Shown piece after piece: positions 24,718 through 33,343 of a stretch of 64,000 nt of DNA (position 1 is the stretch's first letter; every line of letters starts with the position of its first letter). Source of the DNA: Chloroflexota bacterium (GTDB lineage Bacteria; Chloroflexota; Dehalococcoidia; Lucifugimonadales; JACPCK01); NCBI GenBank assembly GCA_016179845.1, contig JACPCK010000034.1:37957-101956 (forward strand), read 5' to 3'. The notes under the pieces are model-generated. The model did no database searches, was not told the origin of the DNA, and worked only from the letters and a program-made list of their open reading frames with translations. Position numbers and translations under genes: made by a program.

Positions 24718-25515
24718 ATGGTAGCTACCTTACAAGGCACAGATCACTACGTTTACAGGCCCGACGGCCAGGTCTACTACTATAAGGTAGGGAAGGGGGA
24801 GCCCCTCATCCTTCTCCACAACTTCGGCTTTAGCGGGTTCATGTGGAGGAAGATGATTGACAAGCTTGCCCAGCACTTCACCTGCTACAACGTGGACCTC
24901 CCGGGGTGGGACCATTCCCAGATACCGAGGCGCAAATATATGGTCCCCGACTTCACCAGGGCTGTGCTGGACGTGATGGACATCGCCGGTATCAGATCGA
25001 CCGACATTCTAGCCCACGCTGGGGGCGCAATGGTGGCCCTGGACCTGGCGGCCAATTACCCCGATAGGGTCAAAAAGCTCGTCCTGGACGGCCTTCCCTA
25101 CTGGGACCTGGAGCACGGCAGGATAATCTGGGAGAGGACCTTCGTGCCCCAGTTTACCGATACCACCGCTTACAGTGTCCCCGTTCACTCTCTAACCACC
25201 TGGGAGCAGGCCGTAAAGGCCAATCCCAACCTGGATAGGGAACACTGGGAGAAAAACGAGGCCATTAAGAGAAGAAGCCGACGGTGGACGCGGACGGGGT
25301 ACTGGGCCCTGAGCAACTACGATAATCAGGCAATGGGCCCCAAAGTGAAGGCCCCGACCCTCCTGATATACGGTGAAAGAAGCCCCCATCGACGTGTTGA
25401 GCAGGTGGCCCACGAGACGATCAAAGGGTCTGCCCTCGCGGTGGTGCCGGGAGTTGTCTTTGCCTTTGATAGACCGGAAGAGTTGACCAAGCTGACCCTG
25501 GACTTTCTCCTTTAG
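24718..25515 (+). CDS. Alpha/beta-hydrolase-fold protein C lacking the usual triad
   Basis: A 265-residue paralog of A and B, with ATG 24718 behind aggagggtgagcc. It has the same landmarks: VGKGEPLILLHNFGFSG, YNVDLPGWDHSQ, DILAHAGGAMVALDLAANYP and LLIYGERSPHRRVEQ. Here the nucleophile position is Ala101 (elbow A-H-A-G-G). The acid loop GERSPHRR has lost the Asp, and the last loop GVVFAFDRPEE has Val at the catalytic His position. It thus lacks all three classical triad residues, yet the fold core and the WRK.IDK, FTDTT and RRSRRW segments shared by the family are conserved. A pseudo-enzyme or ligand-binding role is the simplest reading. Confidence 0.85.
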   Translation: MVATLQGTDHYVYRPDGQVYYYKVGKGEPLILLHNFGFSGFMWRKMIDKLAQHFTCYNVDLPGWDHSQIPRRKYMVPDFTRAVLDVMDIAGIRSTDILAHAGGAMVALDLAANYPDRVKKLVLDGLPYWDLEHGRIIWERTFVPQFTDTTAYSVPVHSLTTWEQAVKANPNLDREHWEKNEAIKRRSRRWTRTGYWALSNYDNQAMGPKVKAPTLLIYGERSPHRRVEQVAHETIKGSALAVVPGVVFAFDRPEELTKLTLDFLL

Positions 25516-25663
25516 AGAATAGGCGTCTGGACGAGTTTAGGGATGATCCTGGAAACATGAGCGTTCTCGGCTGCGGCATAAGGAGAACAGGAGCCTATGA
25601 CCACTGCCGTGAAAAGATCGGGCGTCAAGTTTAGTTGACTGACGCCTCTGCGAGCCGAGTGAG

Positions 25664-25966
25664 GTGAGCCCAGGACGGGAGCAGCGGGAGCCGAAAAGCT
25701 TCGGCGAGGTAATGGCAGTCAAGGCCATTGTGGATGCCTACTTTGCCTTTGAAGCCCTGCGCGGTGCACAAGACGATTCGGCTGAGGTAGATCAAAGAAA
25801 GGCGCGCAACATGTTGGCAAGGGCCCGACTGCTCATCCAGAGTCTGGTTGAAAGCGGGCGGATGGACCTGGTACAAGAAGCCAGGGACTCCCTCTCATTG
25901 ACGTGGCGCAGGATTATCACGGATGAGAGGTGGGCAGAGTTTTGCAAAGCTAAGCCAGCGCCTTAG
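25664..25966 (+). CDS. Small hypothetical protein
   Basis: A possible 100-residue helical protein starting at GTG 25664, or 84 residues from ATG 25712. The core FGEVMAVKAIVDAYFAFEAL and ARNMLARARLLIQSLVESGR is amphipathic, and the end EFCKAKPAP is basic. No family is recognised. Codon use is compatible with the host. A 7-bp inverted repeat (ggcgtca..tgacgcc, 25621-25646) lies upstream. The next 140 nt lead into the SAM riboswitch. Expression is uncertain. Confidence 0.45.
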   Translation: MSPGREQREPKSFGEVMAVKAIVDAYFAFEALRGAQDDSAEVDQRKARNMLARARLLIQSLVESGRMDLVQEARDSLSLTWRRIITDERWAEFCKAKPAP

Positions 25967-26107
25967 CAGGGTGATGACACGCCGAGGATTGGCGAAATCG
26001 TCTCATAGCTCGCCTCGGGGGCGTCCAGAGGGGGGATACCCCCTCTGGCAAAATGTTGACAGTCACAAAAGGTTGGGATATCATTCCAGACAACTGAATA
26101 TAGTGAC

Positions 26108-26242
26108 GCTCTTATCCAGAGAGGCAGAGGGAACGGCCCTGTGAAGCCCGGCAACCGACCGGCGGGCCTCGCAAGATGAGTCCTGCTGATGACGGTGCCA
26201 ATGCCGTCGAGCCGCTGAAAGGCGGCTTGAGCGATGGGAGTG
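26108..26242 (+). ncRNA. SAM-I (S-box) riboswitch
   Basis: The conserved S-box core is present: cttatccagagaggcagagg then gaacggccctgtgaagcccg and gcaacc, the joining segment with gacggtgccaatgccgtc, and the closing gatgggag. These match the GA-rich P2 junction, the P3 GGCCCtgtGAaGCCcGGCAACC unit and the gGUGCcAAuuCc P4 of SAM-I. Binding of S-adenosylmethionine should favour the terminator immediately downstream. It controls mtnA-mtnP and perhaps the rest of the methionine cluster. Confidence 0.95.
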
Positions 26243-26252
26243 CCAGCTTAAG

Positions 26253-26282
26253 AAAAGCTTCTCTCATCGGGAAGCTTTTTGT
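26253..26282 (+). terminator. Riboswitch-controlled intrinsic terminator
   Basis: A 9-bp stem aaaagcttc / gaagctttt (26253-26261 and 26271-26279) with a 9-nt loop ends in a U-rich run. It lies 20 nt before the mtnA start codon and is the expression platform of the SAM riboswitch. Confidence 0.88.
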
Positions 26283-26302
26283 TGTCTTTGAAGGGAGTGG
26301 GG

Positions 26303-27376
26303 TTGATTTCTGCCATTCAGTGGTCGGGCGAGCGACTGAAGCTCCTGGACCAGACCAGGCTGCCAGGCCAGATAGTCTATCTGGAGGCTGATACCTATGT
26401 CCAGGTCGTACAAGCTATAAAGGACATGCGGGTGAGGGGAGCCCCCCTTATCGGCATCGCCGGCGCCTACGCCCTTGCCATGGCCGCCAGGGACCTCCGG
26501 CTAAGGGATCCCAGTGCCCCACAACAGAGGCTCCACCAGATAGCTAACCAGATAGTTTCTGCAAGGCCTACTGCTGCTAACCTGTCTCGCGCCGTGGAGA
26601 GGGTTCTGGCGGCTACCGCCAGGGCGGCCTCCCTCCTGGAAGCGGAAGAGTTGGCGGTCAGGGAGGCAAGTCTTATCCATACGGAAGAGGAGCAGGCGTC
26701 CCTGGCCCTGGGCTGCCTGGGAGCGGCCCTCGTTCCCGCAGGGGCTACAGTGCTTACCCATTGCAACACCGGCTCCCTGGCCACTGCCGGTATCGGCACC
26801 GCCCTGGGAGCAATTCGGGAAGCCTGGAGACAGGGCCGCCTCAAGCGCGTGGTGGTCACAGAGACTCGTCCTCTCCTTCAAGGGGCCCGCCTGACCGCCT
26901 GGGAGCTTGCCCAGGAAGGCATTCCGGTGACCCTCATCGTCGACAGCGCCGCCGGGGACATGATGCGTCGCGGCGACATCCACTGCGTCATGGTTGGAGC
27001 CGACAGGATAGCTGTCAACGGGGATGTGGCCAACAAGATTGGCACCTATACCCTTGCGGTGCTTGCCGCGGAGAACAGGGTCCCCTTCTATGTTGCCGCC
27101 CCGACCAGCACAGTGGACCTGACCATCGAGAGTGGTGAACACATGCCTATAGAGATGAGAGCCCCTGAGGAGGTCACCTGGCTGAGCGGCGTCCAGGTGG
27201 CGCCCACGGGTGTCGACGCTATAAACATGGCCTTCGACGTTACCCCTGCCCGCTACATCACGGCTATCATCACCGACAGGGGAGTCCTTCATCCTCCCTA
27301 TGGGGAGGCCCTCAAAACGCTGCTGGGAGACGCAGAGAAACCAGTTTCCAGCGCAGCCTACCAGACTACGGGTTGA
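26303..27376 (+). CDS. mtnA: S-methyl-5-thioribose-1-phosphate isomerase
   Basis: A 357-residue enzyme that converts methylthioribose-1-phosphate to methylthioribulose-1-phosphate in the methionine salvage pathway. It has MRVRGAPLIGIAGAYALAMA near the start, THCNTGSLATAGIGTALG with the catalytic Cys (around residue 157), and VGADRIAVNGDVANKIGTY with the catalytic Asp. These signatures separate it from eIF2B-like relatives. The start is taken as TTG 26303, preceded by aagggag; GTG 26297 is an alternative. The only upstream regulation seen is the SAM riboswitch and terminator. The stop overlaps the possible TTG of the next gene, so mtnA and mtnP are coupled. Confidence 0.94.
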   Translation: MISAIQWSGERLKLLDQTRLPGQIVYLEADTYVQVVQAIKDMRVRGAPLIGIAGAYALAMAARDLRLRDPSAPQQRLHQIANQIVSARPTAANLSRAVERVLAATARAASLLEAEELAVREASLIHTEEEQASLALGCLGAALVPAGATVLTHCNTGSLATAGIGTALGAIREAWRQGRLKRVVVTETRPLLQGARLTAWELAQEGIPVTLIVDSAAGDMMRRGDIHCVMVGADRIAVNGDVANKIGTYTLAVLAAENRVPFYVAAPTSTVDLTIESGEHMPIEMRAPEEVTWLSGVQVAPTGVDAINMAFDVTPARYITAIITDRGVLHPPYGEALKTLLGDAEKPVSSAAYQTTG

Positions 27377-27384
27377 GTGAGGCT

Positions 27385-28254
27385 ATGGCTACCCAGGCCA
27401 AGATCGGCATCATAGGGGGCAGTGGCCTCTACCAGATGGAGGCCCTCACCAGTCTCCATGAGGTAAGGGTGAATACACCCTTCGGCGAGCCCAGCGACGC
27501 CATCCTCGTCGGACTGCTGGACGGCCTGCCGGTGGCCTTCCTGCCACGCCACGGGCGCGGGCACCGTGTCAGCCCCTCAGACATGCCCAACAGGGCCAAC
27601 ATATACGCCCTCAAGTCCCTGGGCGTTGAGCGCATCATCTCGGTGAGTGCCGTGGGCAGTCTCAAGGAGGAGCTGAGGCCCCTCGACATGGTGGTGCCGG
27701 ACCAGCTAATAGACCGCACCAATGGCCGCGCCTCCACCTTCTTCCAGGGCGGCGTAGCTGTCCACGTAGCCTTTGCCGACCCCTTCTGCCCCACCCTTAG
27801 CCAGCTCCTCTTCCAGGCCTCTCAGGAAGTTATGGAAGGCAGGGCCCACGAAGGGGGCACCTACATTGTAATCGAGGGCCCGGCCTTCTCCACCAAGGCC
27901 GAGTCTGCCTTATACCGCTCCTGGGGCGCCAGTATCATCGGCATGACAGCCCTGCCCGAGGCCAAGCTGGCCCGGGAGGCAGAGGTCTGCTACAGCATCC
28001 TGGCCTCTGTCACCGATTACGACTGTTGGCACCCGGAGCATGCCTTCGTCTCCGTGGACATGGTGATCGAAAACTTGAAGCAGAATATAGAGAGCGCTCA
28101 GGCCGTCCTGCGCCGAGTTCTACCGCGCATCACTCAGGACCGCCGTTGCCAATGTGCCTCAGCCCTGAAAAACGCCATCGTCACCGCGCCCGCGCACATC
28201 GGCCAGACGGCACAACACGACCTTGGAATCTTGATCCAAAAGTATCTGAACTAG
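27385..28254 (+). CDS. mtnP: 5'-methylthioadenosine phosphorylase
   Basis: A 289-residue phosphorylase that splits methylthioadenosine, formed from SAM, into adenine and methylthioribose-1-phosphate, the substrate of MtnA. Key parts are IGIIGGSGLYQMEAL (phosphate-binding), PRHGRGHRVSPSDMPNRANIYALKSLGV, and the purine site IEGPAFSTKAESALYRSWGA plus IGMTALPEAKLAREAEVCY. SVTDYDCW near residue 210 fits the MTAP type rather than plain purine nucleoside phosphorylase. ATG 27385 is used; an in-frame TTG at 27373 overlaps the mtnA stop. It lies second in the riboswitch-controlled unit. Confidence 0.95.
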   Translation: MATQAKIGIIGGSGLYQMEALTSLHEVRVNTPFGEPSDAILVGLLDGLPVAFLPRHGRGHRVSPSDMPNRANIYALKSLGVERIISVSAVGSLKEELRPLDMVVPDQLIDRTNGRASTFFQGGVAVHVAFADPFCPTLSQLLFQASQEVMEGRAHEGGTYIVIEGPAFSTKAESALYRSWGASIIGMTALPEAKLAREAEVCYSILASVTDYDCWHPEHAFVSVDMVIENLKQNIESAQAVLRRVLPRITQDRRCQCASALKNAIVTAPAHIGQTAQHDLGILIQKYLN

Positions 28255-28272
28255 GGAGGGGAGGTGTAGCAC

Positions 28273-28628
28273 ATGGTGCCAAGACAAGAGCCGGGCGAGC
28301 CCTACTGGCGTGTATCTATTGACGAGGCCAAGAAGCTGCTGGACGACGGCGGGGCCGCCGTCATAGACGTCCGCAACAACGATGAATACACATCCGGCCA
28401 TGTAAAGGGCGCTCTGTTCATTCCCGTGGACCAGGTGCTGGAGCGCATAAACGAGCTCCCAAAGGGAAGAAACTCCTATTCATCTGCGCTGTCGGGGTAA
28501 GGAGCGGCCTGGCTGCTGAGATGGCTGCTGCTATGGGTTTCCCCACAGACCTTCTCTACAACATAGAGGAGGGCACAGGCGCCTGGATAGCCAAGAAACA
28601 CCCTACCAGCTACGGCACGGAGCTATAG
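28273..28628 (+). CDS. Rhodanese-like sulfurtransferase interrupted by a -1 frameshift
   Basis: The first frame (ATG 28273 to TAA 28500) gives a normal rhodanese N-half: WRVSIDEAKKLLDDGGAAVI, DVRNNDEYTSGHVKGALFIP and VDQVLERINELPKG. The second half is in the -1 frame: KLLFICAVGVRSGLAAEMAA, then IEEGTGAWIAKKHPTSYGTEL to TAG 28626. It includes the active-site Cys in CAVGVRSG. The switch falls exactly on C CCA AAG (28458-28464), which fits the X-XXY-YYZ slippery pattern and would yield an intact protein of about 119 residues after a -1 slip. Either recoding, a recent one-base loss, or a sequencing error explains it. Rhodaneses move sulfane sulfur; the methionine-salvage setting suits that. Confidence 0.75.
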
Positions 28629-28657
28629 GCATCTCAATATCAATAAAGGAGTGACTC

Positions 28658-29113
28658 TTGAACAAACGAAAGAGGTTGGCAGACCTGAAACACCGGCGTC
28701 ACCATCACCGGCTGGAAGACCGCCGCAAGTTGGCCCGACTCCTGGCTACTGGCAAGATGACCGTAGAGCAGATTCGGAGCCGGGCCGGTGAAGGTGCCCC
28801 CGCGGTCCTCAGGCTGGCAGAAACCCTCCGACCACCGGTGCCAGCACCTCGGCCAGCACTCGCCGTAGCCGTGGCCGCTGCGCCTTCTCGGCGTCGTGCC
28901 CCGGCCCGCGAGGCCGCTGCGCCAGCTCCTGCCGAGCAGCCTGCCAAGGCTCGACCCCGACGCCGCGCTCCTGCGGCAGAGGCGGCTCCGCCTCCTCAAG
29001 CAGCACCGGAGCAGGCGATTCCTGAGCCAGCCCCAAAGAAGACAAGGGCGTCGCGCGCCAAGAAAACAGAGGCTTCAGATTCCCCGAAAGGAGATGGCAA
29101 GAAGGCCAGCTAG
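28658..29113 (+). CDS. Basic, Ala/Pro-rich histone-H1-like protein
   Basis: A 151-residue protein with TTG start at 28658 after aaaggag. The first 50 residues are strongly basic and helical (NKRKRLADLKHRRHHHRLED, RRKLARLLATGKMTVEQIRS). The remainder is low-complexity Ala/Pro with Arg/Lys clusters and ends in KKTRASRAKKTEASDSPKGD plus GKKAS, like bacterial H1-type nucleoid proteins. The stop is directly followed by the ATG of the kinase fusion, implying coupling. No enzymatic domain is visible. A nucleic-acid-binding or scaffolding role is inferred only from composition. Confidence 0.7.
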   Translation: MNKRKRLADLKHRRHHHRLEDRRKLARLLATGKMTVEQIRSRAGEGAPAVLRLAETLRPPVPAPRPALAVAVAAAPSRRRAPAREAAAPAPAEQPAKARPRRRAPAAEAAPPPQAAPEQAIPEPAPKKTRASRAKKTEASDSPKGDGKKAS

Positions 29114-30724
29114 ATGTCACCGCCAGCCCTGGTCTCCGCGTTGCTTGGCCCACAGGCCTACCCCTCAGAGGAAAGGCCACAGCAGGTCGTCCTGGTGGAG
29201 ACCCACATCTCCTACCTGTTCCTGACGGGTCGCCATGTGTACAAGGTCAAGAAGCCCGTGGACTTCGGCTTCCTGGACTTCACCACCCTGGAGAAACGGA
29301 AGTACTTCTGTCACGAGGAGGTCAGGCTTAACCAGCGCCTCTCACCCGGCGTCTACCTGGATGTGGTGGAGATACGCGGAGAAGGTGGCAGACTGACCAT
29401 CGGCGGGCAGGGCCTTGTGGTCGAATACGCCGTGAAGATGCGCCAACTTCCCGCCCATCGGGCCATGTCGGCCCTCCTGGCCCGGGGGCAGGTGGACCAG
29501 GACATGGTCCGGAGGCTGGCCTCCCGCATCTTCGCCTTCCACCAGCAGGCGGAGAGAGGCCCCCACATCGCCGCTGCCGGCACAGTCGAGGCCATTAAGG
29601 TCAGCATTGATGAGAACTTCCAGCAGACAGATAGGTACATTGGCGTGACATTGGCTCCCCATCAGTACGAGCTGGTCAGGGCCTACAGCTATGCCTTCAT
29701 GGAGGGCAAGCGGGATCTCTTCTCCAGGCGCGCCCGCGAAGGCTTCATCCGTGACTGCCACGGAGACCTCCACACGGCCCAGATTTTCTTTGAGGACGGC
29801 ATCTCTGTAATAGACTGCATCGAGTTCAATACCCGCTTCCGCTATATCGATGTAGCCAGCGACCTGGCCTTCCTGGCAATGGACCTGGACTTCGACGGCG
29901 CTCACGACCTTTCCCGCCTCCTCGTCGAGACCTACCAGGCCCTCTCCGGAGACACGGGGCTTGCAGATCTGCTGGACTTCTACAGGTGCTACCGTGCCTA
30001 CGTCAGGGGCAAGGTGGAAAGCTTCCGCTTGGACCAGACCGGACTCCCTGAGCCGGAGGGGGCTCGTGTGACAGCCAGGGCGGGCAGCTACTTCGCTCTG
30101 GCCGCCCGCTACGCAGCTATGCGCCCTCCCTATCTCATCCTTGCCTTCGGCCTCATGGGGACGGGAAAAAGCACCCTCGCAGGAAGCCTGGCCAAAGCCC
30201 TGGGCGCTGAGGTCATCAACTCCGACATGGTCCGCAAGGAGCTGGCAGGGGTCCCGCCGACAGTCCACAGGTACGAACCTTGGGACACAGGAATCTACAC
30301 TGAAGAGTTCACCAGAAGGACTTATGAGGAGATGCTCAGGCGGGCCTCGGCCCTTATAGCCAAAGGCCGAGGCGTAGTCCTGGATGCCTCCTTCAGCCAT
30401 CATGAGCAGAGGGAGGCTGCCAGGGCCCTGGCAGCCCAGTGCGGAGTCCCATTTTACTCCCTATGCACCCATTGCCCTCCCAGCATAGTCAGGGAGCGGC
30501 TTGTGGCGCGCCAGCAGGCTTCAGATACCCCCAGCGACGGCCGCTGGGAGCTCTTTGAGCGCCAGGTTCAGAGCTTTGACCCTCCCGAGACAGATGCCAT
30601 CGAGGTGGACACCTCCGTGGAGCCCCGGCAGGCGACCTATGTGGCGCTGGCGGCGGTCTTCAAAGCCTATCTCCAGGAGCCGGTGTCCGTCTCAGGCGAA
30701 AGGAGGCGCCATGCCCTTGGCTAA
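29114..30724 (+). CDS. Aminoglycoside-phosphotransferase-like / P-loop kinase fusion
   Basis: A 536-residue two-domain protein of the COG2187-COG0645 type. The N-terminal APH-like kinase has [20 protein letters not shown] (ATP-binding Lys), the catalytic loop [15 protein letters not shown] with HGD near residue 217, and [20 protein letters not shown] with the metal Asp. The C-terminal domain has Walker [17 protein letters not shown] near 347, [12 protein letters not shown] and [16 protein letters not shown]. Function and substrate are unknown; such fusions are not necessarily resistance enzymes. Its last 14 nt overlap the ahcY start. It is cotranscribed with the basic protein before it. Confidence 0.88.
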   Translation: MSPPALVSALLGPQAYPSEERPQQVVLVETHISYLFLTGRHVYKVKKPVDFGFLDFTTLEKRKYFCHEEVRLNQRLSPGVYLDVVEIRGEGGRLTIGGQGLVVEYAVKMRQLPAHRAMSALLARGQVDQDMVRRLASRIFAFHQQAERGPHIAAAGTVEAIKVSIDENFQQTDRYIGVTLAPHQYELVRAYSYAFMEGKRDLFSRRAREGFIRDCHGDLHTAQIFFEDGISVIDCIEFNTRFRYIDVASDLAFLAMDLDFDGAHDLSRLLVETYQALSGDTGLADLLDFYRCYRAYVRGKVESFRLDQTGLPEPEGARVTARAGSYFALAARYAAMRPPYLILAFGLMGTGKSTLAGSLAKALGAEVINSDMVRKELAGVPPTVHRYEPWDTGIYTEEFTRRTYEEMLRRASALIAKGRGVVLDASFSHHEQREAARALAAQCGVPFYSLCTHCPPSIVRERLVARQQASDTPSDGRWELFERQVQSFDPPETDAIEVDTSVEPRQATYVALAAVFKAYLQEPVSVSGERRRHALG

Positions 30725-31979
30725 GTCTGGCGACATAAAAGACCCCTCGCTGGCAAAAGAGGGCCTCCTGCGCATCGAGTGGGCCGAGAGGGAGATGCCC
30801 GTCCTCAGGCTCATCCGGGAGCAGCTCCGCCGCGAGGGCATCCTGAAGGGCCTTCGGGTCTCAGGCTGCCTCCACATCACCTCGGAGACCGCTAGCCTGG
30901 CCATCACCCTCAAGGAGGGCGGTGCTCAGATAGTCCTCTGCGCCAGTAACCCTCTCAGCACCCAGGACGATGTGGCTGCGGCCCTCGTGCAGGCGCACCA
31001 GATACCCACTTTCGCCATCAAAGGGGAGGATACCGACACCTACTACCGCCACATTGGTGCGGCCCTGGAGCAGCGGCCTCAGATCACGCTGGACGACGGC
31101 GCCGACCTGGTGACCACCCTTCACCGAGATAAACAGGAGCTTCTCACCGAGGTCATCGGTGGCACTGAGGAGACCACCACCGGCGTCGTCAGGCTACGCG
31201 CCATGGCCAAAGGAGGCCACCTTCGGTACCCCGTCATCGCCGTAAACGAGGCCCTCACCAAGCACCTCTTCGACAACCGGTACGGCACGGGCCAGAGTAC
31301 CCTGGACGGCATCACCAGGGCCACCAACATCCTCTGGGCAGGCAAGCAGGTGGTGGTCGTAGGCTACGGCTGGTGTGGCCGCGGTGTAGCCAGCCGGGCC
31401 CGCGGCCTCGGCTCCCAAGTCATTGTCACCGAGGTAGACCCCATCAAGGCCTTGGAGGCCGTGATGGATGGCTTCCAGGTGATGCCCCTCCTGGAAGCAG
31501 CCAGGATAGGCGACGTCTTCATCACCATCACCGGGGGTCTCCATGCCATCGACCGGCGCCACCTGGAAGCGATGAAGGATGGGGCCCTAATCGCCAACAG
31601 TGGCCACTTCAATGTCGAGATAAACCTGGATGCCCTCACCACCCTGACAGTGGAGAAGAGGACCCTACGACCCTTCCTCGACGAGCACCGCCTCAAGGAC
31701 GGGCGGCGCCTCTACCTGCTGGCCGAGGGCAGGCTGGTCAACCTGGCTGCCGCCGAGGGCCACCCATCTGCCGTCATGGATATGAGCTTCTCCAACCAGG
31801 CACTGGCGGTAGCCTACCTGGCCCGCCAGGGAAGGCAGATGGCCCCCGATGTCTACACGGTGCCGCGGGAGCTGGATGAGGAGGTGGGACGCCTCAAGCT
31901 CAGAGCCATGGGCATAGCCATAGATGGGCTTACCGCCGAGCAGACCAGGTACCAGCAGAGCTGGCAGGAAGGGACATGA
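30711..31979 (+). CDS. ahcY: Adenosylhomocysteinase (S-adenosylhomocysteine hydrolase)
   Basis: A 422-residue NAD-dependent enzyme that hydrolyses S-adenosylhomocysteine to adenosine and homocysteine, removing the by-product of methylation. ATG 30711 follows aaggagg and overlaps the kinase gene. Signatures are [46 protein letters not shown] and [20 protein letters not shown]. The Rossmann motif [20 protein letters not shown] lies near residue 215. [14 protein letters not shown] follows. It lacks the about 40-residue insert of many bacterial and eukaryotic forms and matches the shorter archaeal/thermophile type. It sits next to metK, completing the methyl cycle. Confidence 0.96.
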   Translation: MPLAKSGDIKDPSLAKEGLLRIEWAEREMPVLRLIREQLRREGILKGLRVSGCLHITSETASLAITLKEGGAQIVLCASNPLSTQDDVAAALVQAHQIPTFAIKGEDTDTYYRHIGAALEQRPQITLDDGADLVTTLHRDKQELLTEVIGGTEETTTGVVRLRAMAKGGHLRYPVIAVNEALTKHLFDNRYGTGQSTLDGITRATNILWAGKQVVVVGYGWCGRGVASRARGLGSQVIVTEVDPIKALEAVMDGFQVMPLLEAARIGDVFITITGGLHAIDRRHLEAMKDGALIANSGHFNVEINLDALTTLTVEKRTLRPFLDEHRLKDGRRLYLLAEGRLVNLAAAEGHPSAVMDMSFSNQALAVAYLARQGRQMAPDVYTVPRELDEEVGRLKLRAMGIAIDGLTAEQTRYQQSWQEGT

Positions 31980-32037
31980 CAGGTTCAGCCCACCAAGGGG
32001 GCGGGCCGTCCATCAGAAAGAAGGAGGATACCTCGCC

Positions 32038-33267
32038 ATGAGTTTGAGCTTCTTCACATCACCCCAGTTCCTCTTCACGTCCGAGTCTGTGACGGAAGGG
32101 CACCCAGACAAACTGTGCGACCAGATCTCCGACGCCGTCCTGGACGCCATCCTGGCCAAGGACCCTATGGGACGGGTGGCCTGCGAGACCACCGTCACCA
32201 CCGGGCTCGTGGTGGTCCTGGGAGAGATCACCACAAGCTGCTACGTGGATATCCCGGCGATAGTCCGTGAGACCATCCGAAAGATCGGGTACACCAACGC
32301 CAATTATGGCATCGACTGCTCCACCTGCGGCATCATCGTCTCCATCAAAGAGCAGTCCAGAGACATTGACGAGGCGGTGAGCCTCTCCCTGGAGACGCGA
32401 GCCAACACTTCCCGCTACGACGACGCGGAGAAGCTGGGCGCCGGAGACCAGGGCATGATGGTAGGCTTCGCCTGCACCGAAACCCCCGAGCTGATGCCCC
32501 TGCCCATCTCTCTGGCCCACGCTCTCTGCAAGCGCCTGACCATGGTCCGCAAGGAAGGAATCATCCCTTATCTGCGGCCTGACGGCAAGTCCCAGGTGAC
32601 CGTGGAGTATGCCTACGGTGCTCCCAAGCGTATTCACACGGTGGTCCTGAGCGCTCAGCACAAGGAGGCGGTCAAACACCAGCAGATCGAGCGAGACCTG
32701 AGAAAGCACGTGATCGACGTGGTCATCCCTCCCTCGCTGCTGGATGCCAACACCAAATACCACATCAACCCATCGGGGCAGTTCGTCATCGGTGGCCCCA
32801 ACGCCGACACAGGCCTCACAGGCCGGAAGATTCTGGTAGATACCTACGGGGGCAGCGCCCGCCACGGCGGCGGGGCCTTCTCCGGCAAGGACCCCACCAA
32901 GGTGGACCGGACGGCAGCCTACGCGGCACGCTACGTGGCCAAGAACCTGGTAGCCGCCGGCCTGGCCGACCGGGTGGAGGTACAGATCTCCTACGCCATT
33001 GGGGTGGCCCATCCCATTTCCGTCAGTGTGGAGACCTTCCAGACGGGCAAGGTTCCCGACCAGGTTATCGAGGGCCTCATCAACGAGCACTTTGACCTCC
33101 GACCTGGAGCCCTTATTCGGGACCTGGACCTGAGGCGCCCGATCTATGGGCCCACCGCCGCCTACGGCCATTTTGGAAGGGACGACCTAGACCTGCCCTG
33201 GGAGAAGCTGGACAAGGCCGACATCCTGCGCCAGGAGGCCTTTGCCAACGCCAAGACTGTGCGATAA
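32038..33267 (+). CDS. metK: S-adenosylmethionine synthetase
   Basis: A 409-residue enzyme making SAM from methionine and ATP. ATG 32038 follows gaaggaggatacc; an open frame upstream overlaps ahcY and is not used. Signatures are [20 protein letters not shown] with the catalytic His, [20 protein letters not shown], and [40 protein letters not shown] then [13 protein letters not shown]. All substrate and metal segments are present. It is 58 nt downstream of ahcY and likely in the same transcript. No second SAM riboswitch precedes it, so feedback by SAM would act only through read-through from the mtnA leader. Confidence 0.97.
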   Translation: MSLSFFTSPQFLFTSESVTEGHPDKLCDQISDAVLDAILAKDPMGRVACETTVTTGLVVVLGEITTSCYVDIPAIVRETIRKIGYTNANYGIDCSTCGIIVSIKEQSRDIDEAVSLSLETRANTSRYDDAEKLGAGDQGMMVGFACTETPELMPLPISLAHALCKRLTMVRKEGIIPYLRPDGKSQVTVEYAYGAPKRIHTVVLSAQHKEAVKHQQIERDLRKHVIDVVIPPSLLDANTKYHINPSGQFVIGGPNADTGLTGRKILVDTYGGSARHGGGAFSGKDPTKVDRTAAYAARYVAKNLVAAGLADRVEVQISYAIGVAHPISVSVETFQTGKVPDQVIEGLINEHFDLRPGALIRDLDLRRPIYGPTAAYGHFGRDDLDLPWEKLDKADILRQEAFANAKTVR

Positions 33268-33343
33268 TGTCTAGAGACGCCTCTACGAATCGCCTGGACC
33301 CCTGGTGCAGAGTTCAGTGCCACGCAGGGAGGAGTAACGCCCG

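Noticed and set aside
24447..24740. 98-codon N-terminal extension of hydrolase-fold protein B
   Set aside because: It overlaps the start of the divergent gene and has no counterpart in paralogs A and C, which align from GTG 24446.
25621..25646. Inverted repeat ggcgtca..tgacgcc as a terminator
   Set aside because: The loop is 12 nt and no U-run follows, so it is not a convincing intrinsic terminator.
29342..30403. 353-codon minus-strand frame opposite the kinase fusion
   Set aside because: Shadow of a gene with intact Brenner and Walker motifs.
30501..30710. 70-codon N-terminal extension of ahcY
   Set aside because: It lies in another frame of the kinase fusion; ATG 30711 has an ideal ribosome site and family-typical N-terminus.
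32059..33171. 370-codon minus-strand frame opposite metK
   Set aside because: metK is unmistakable on the plus strand; the antisense frame is Gly/Val-rich filler.
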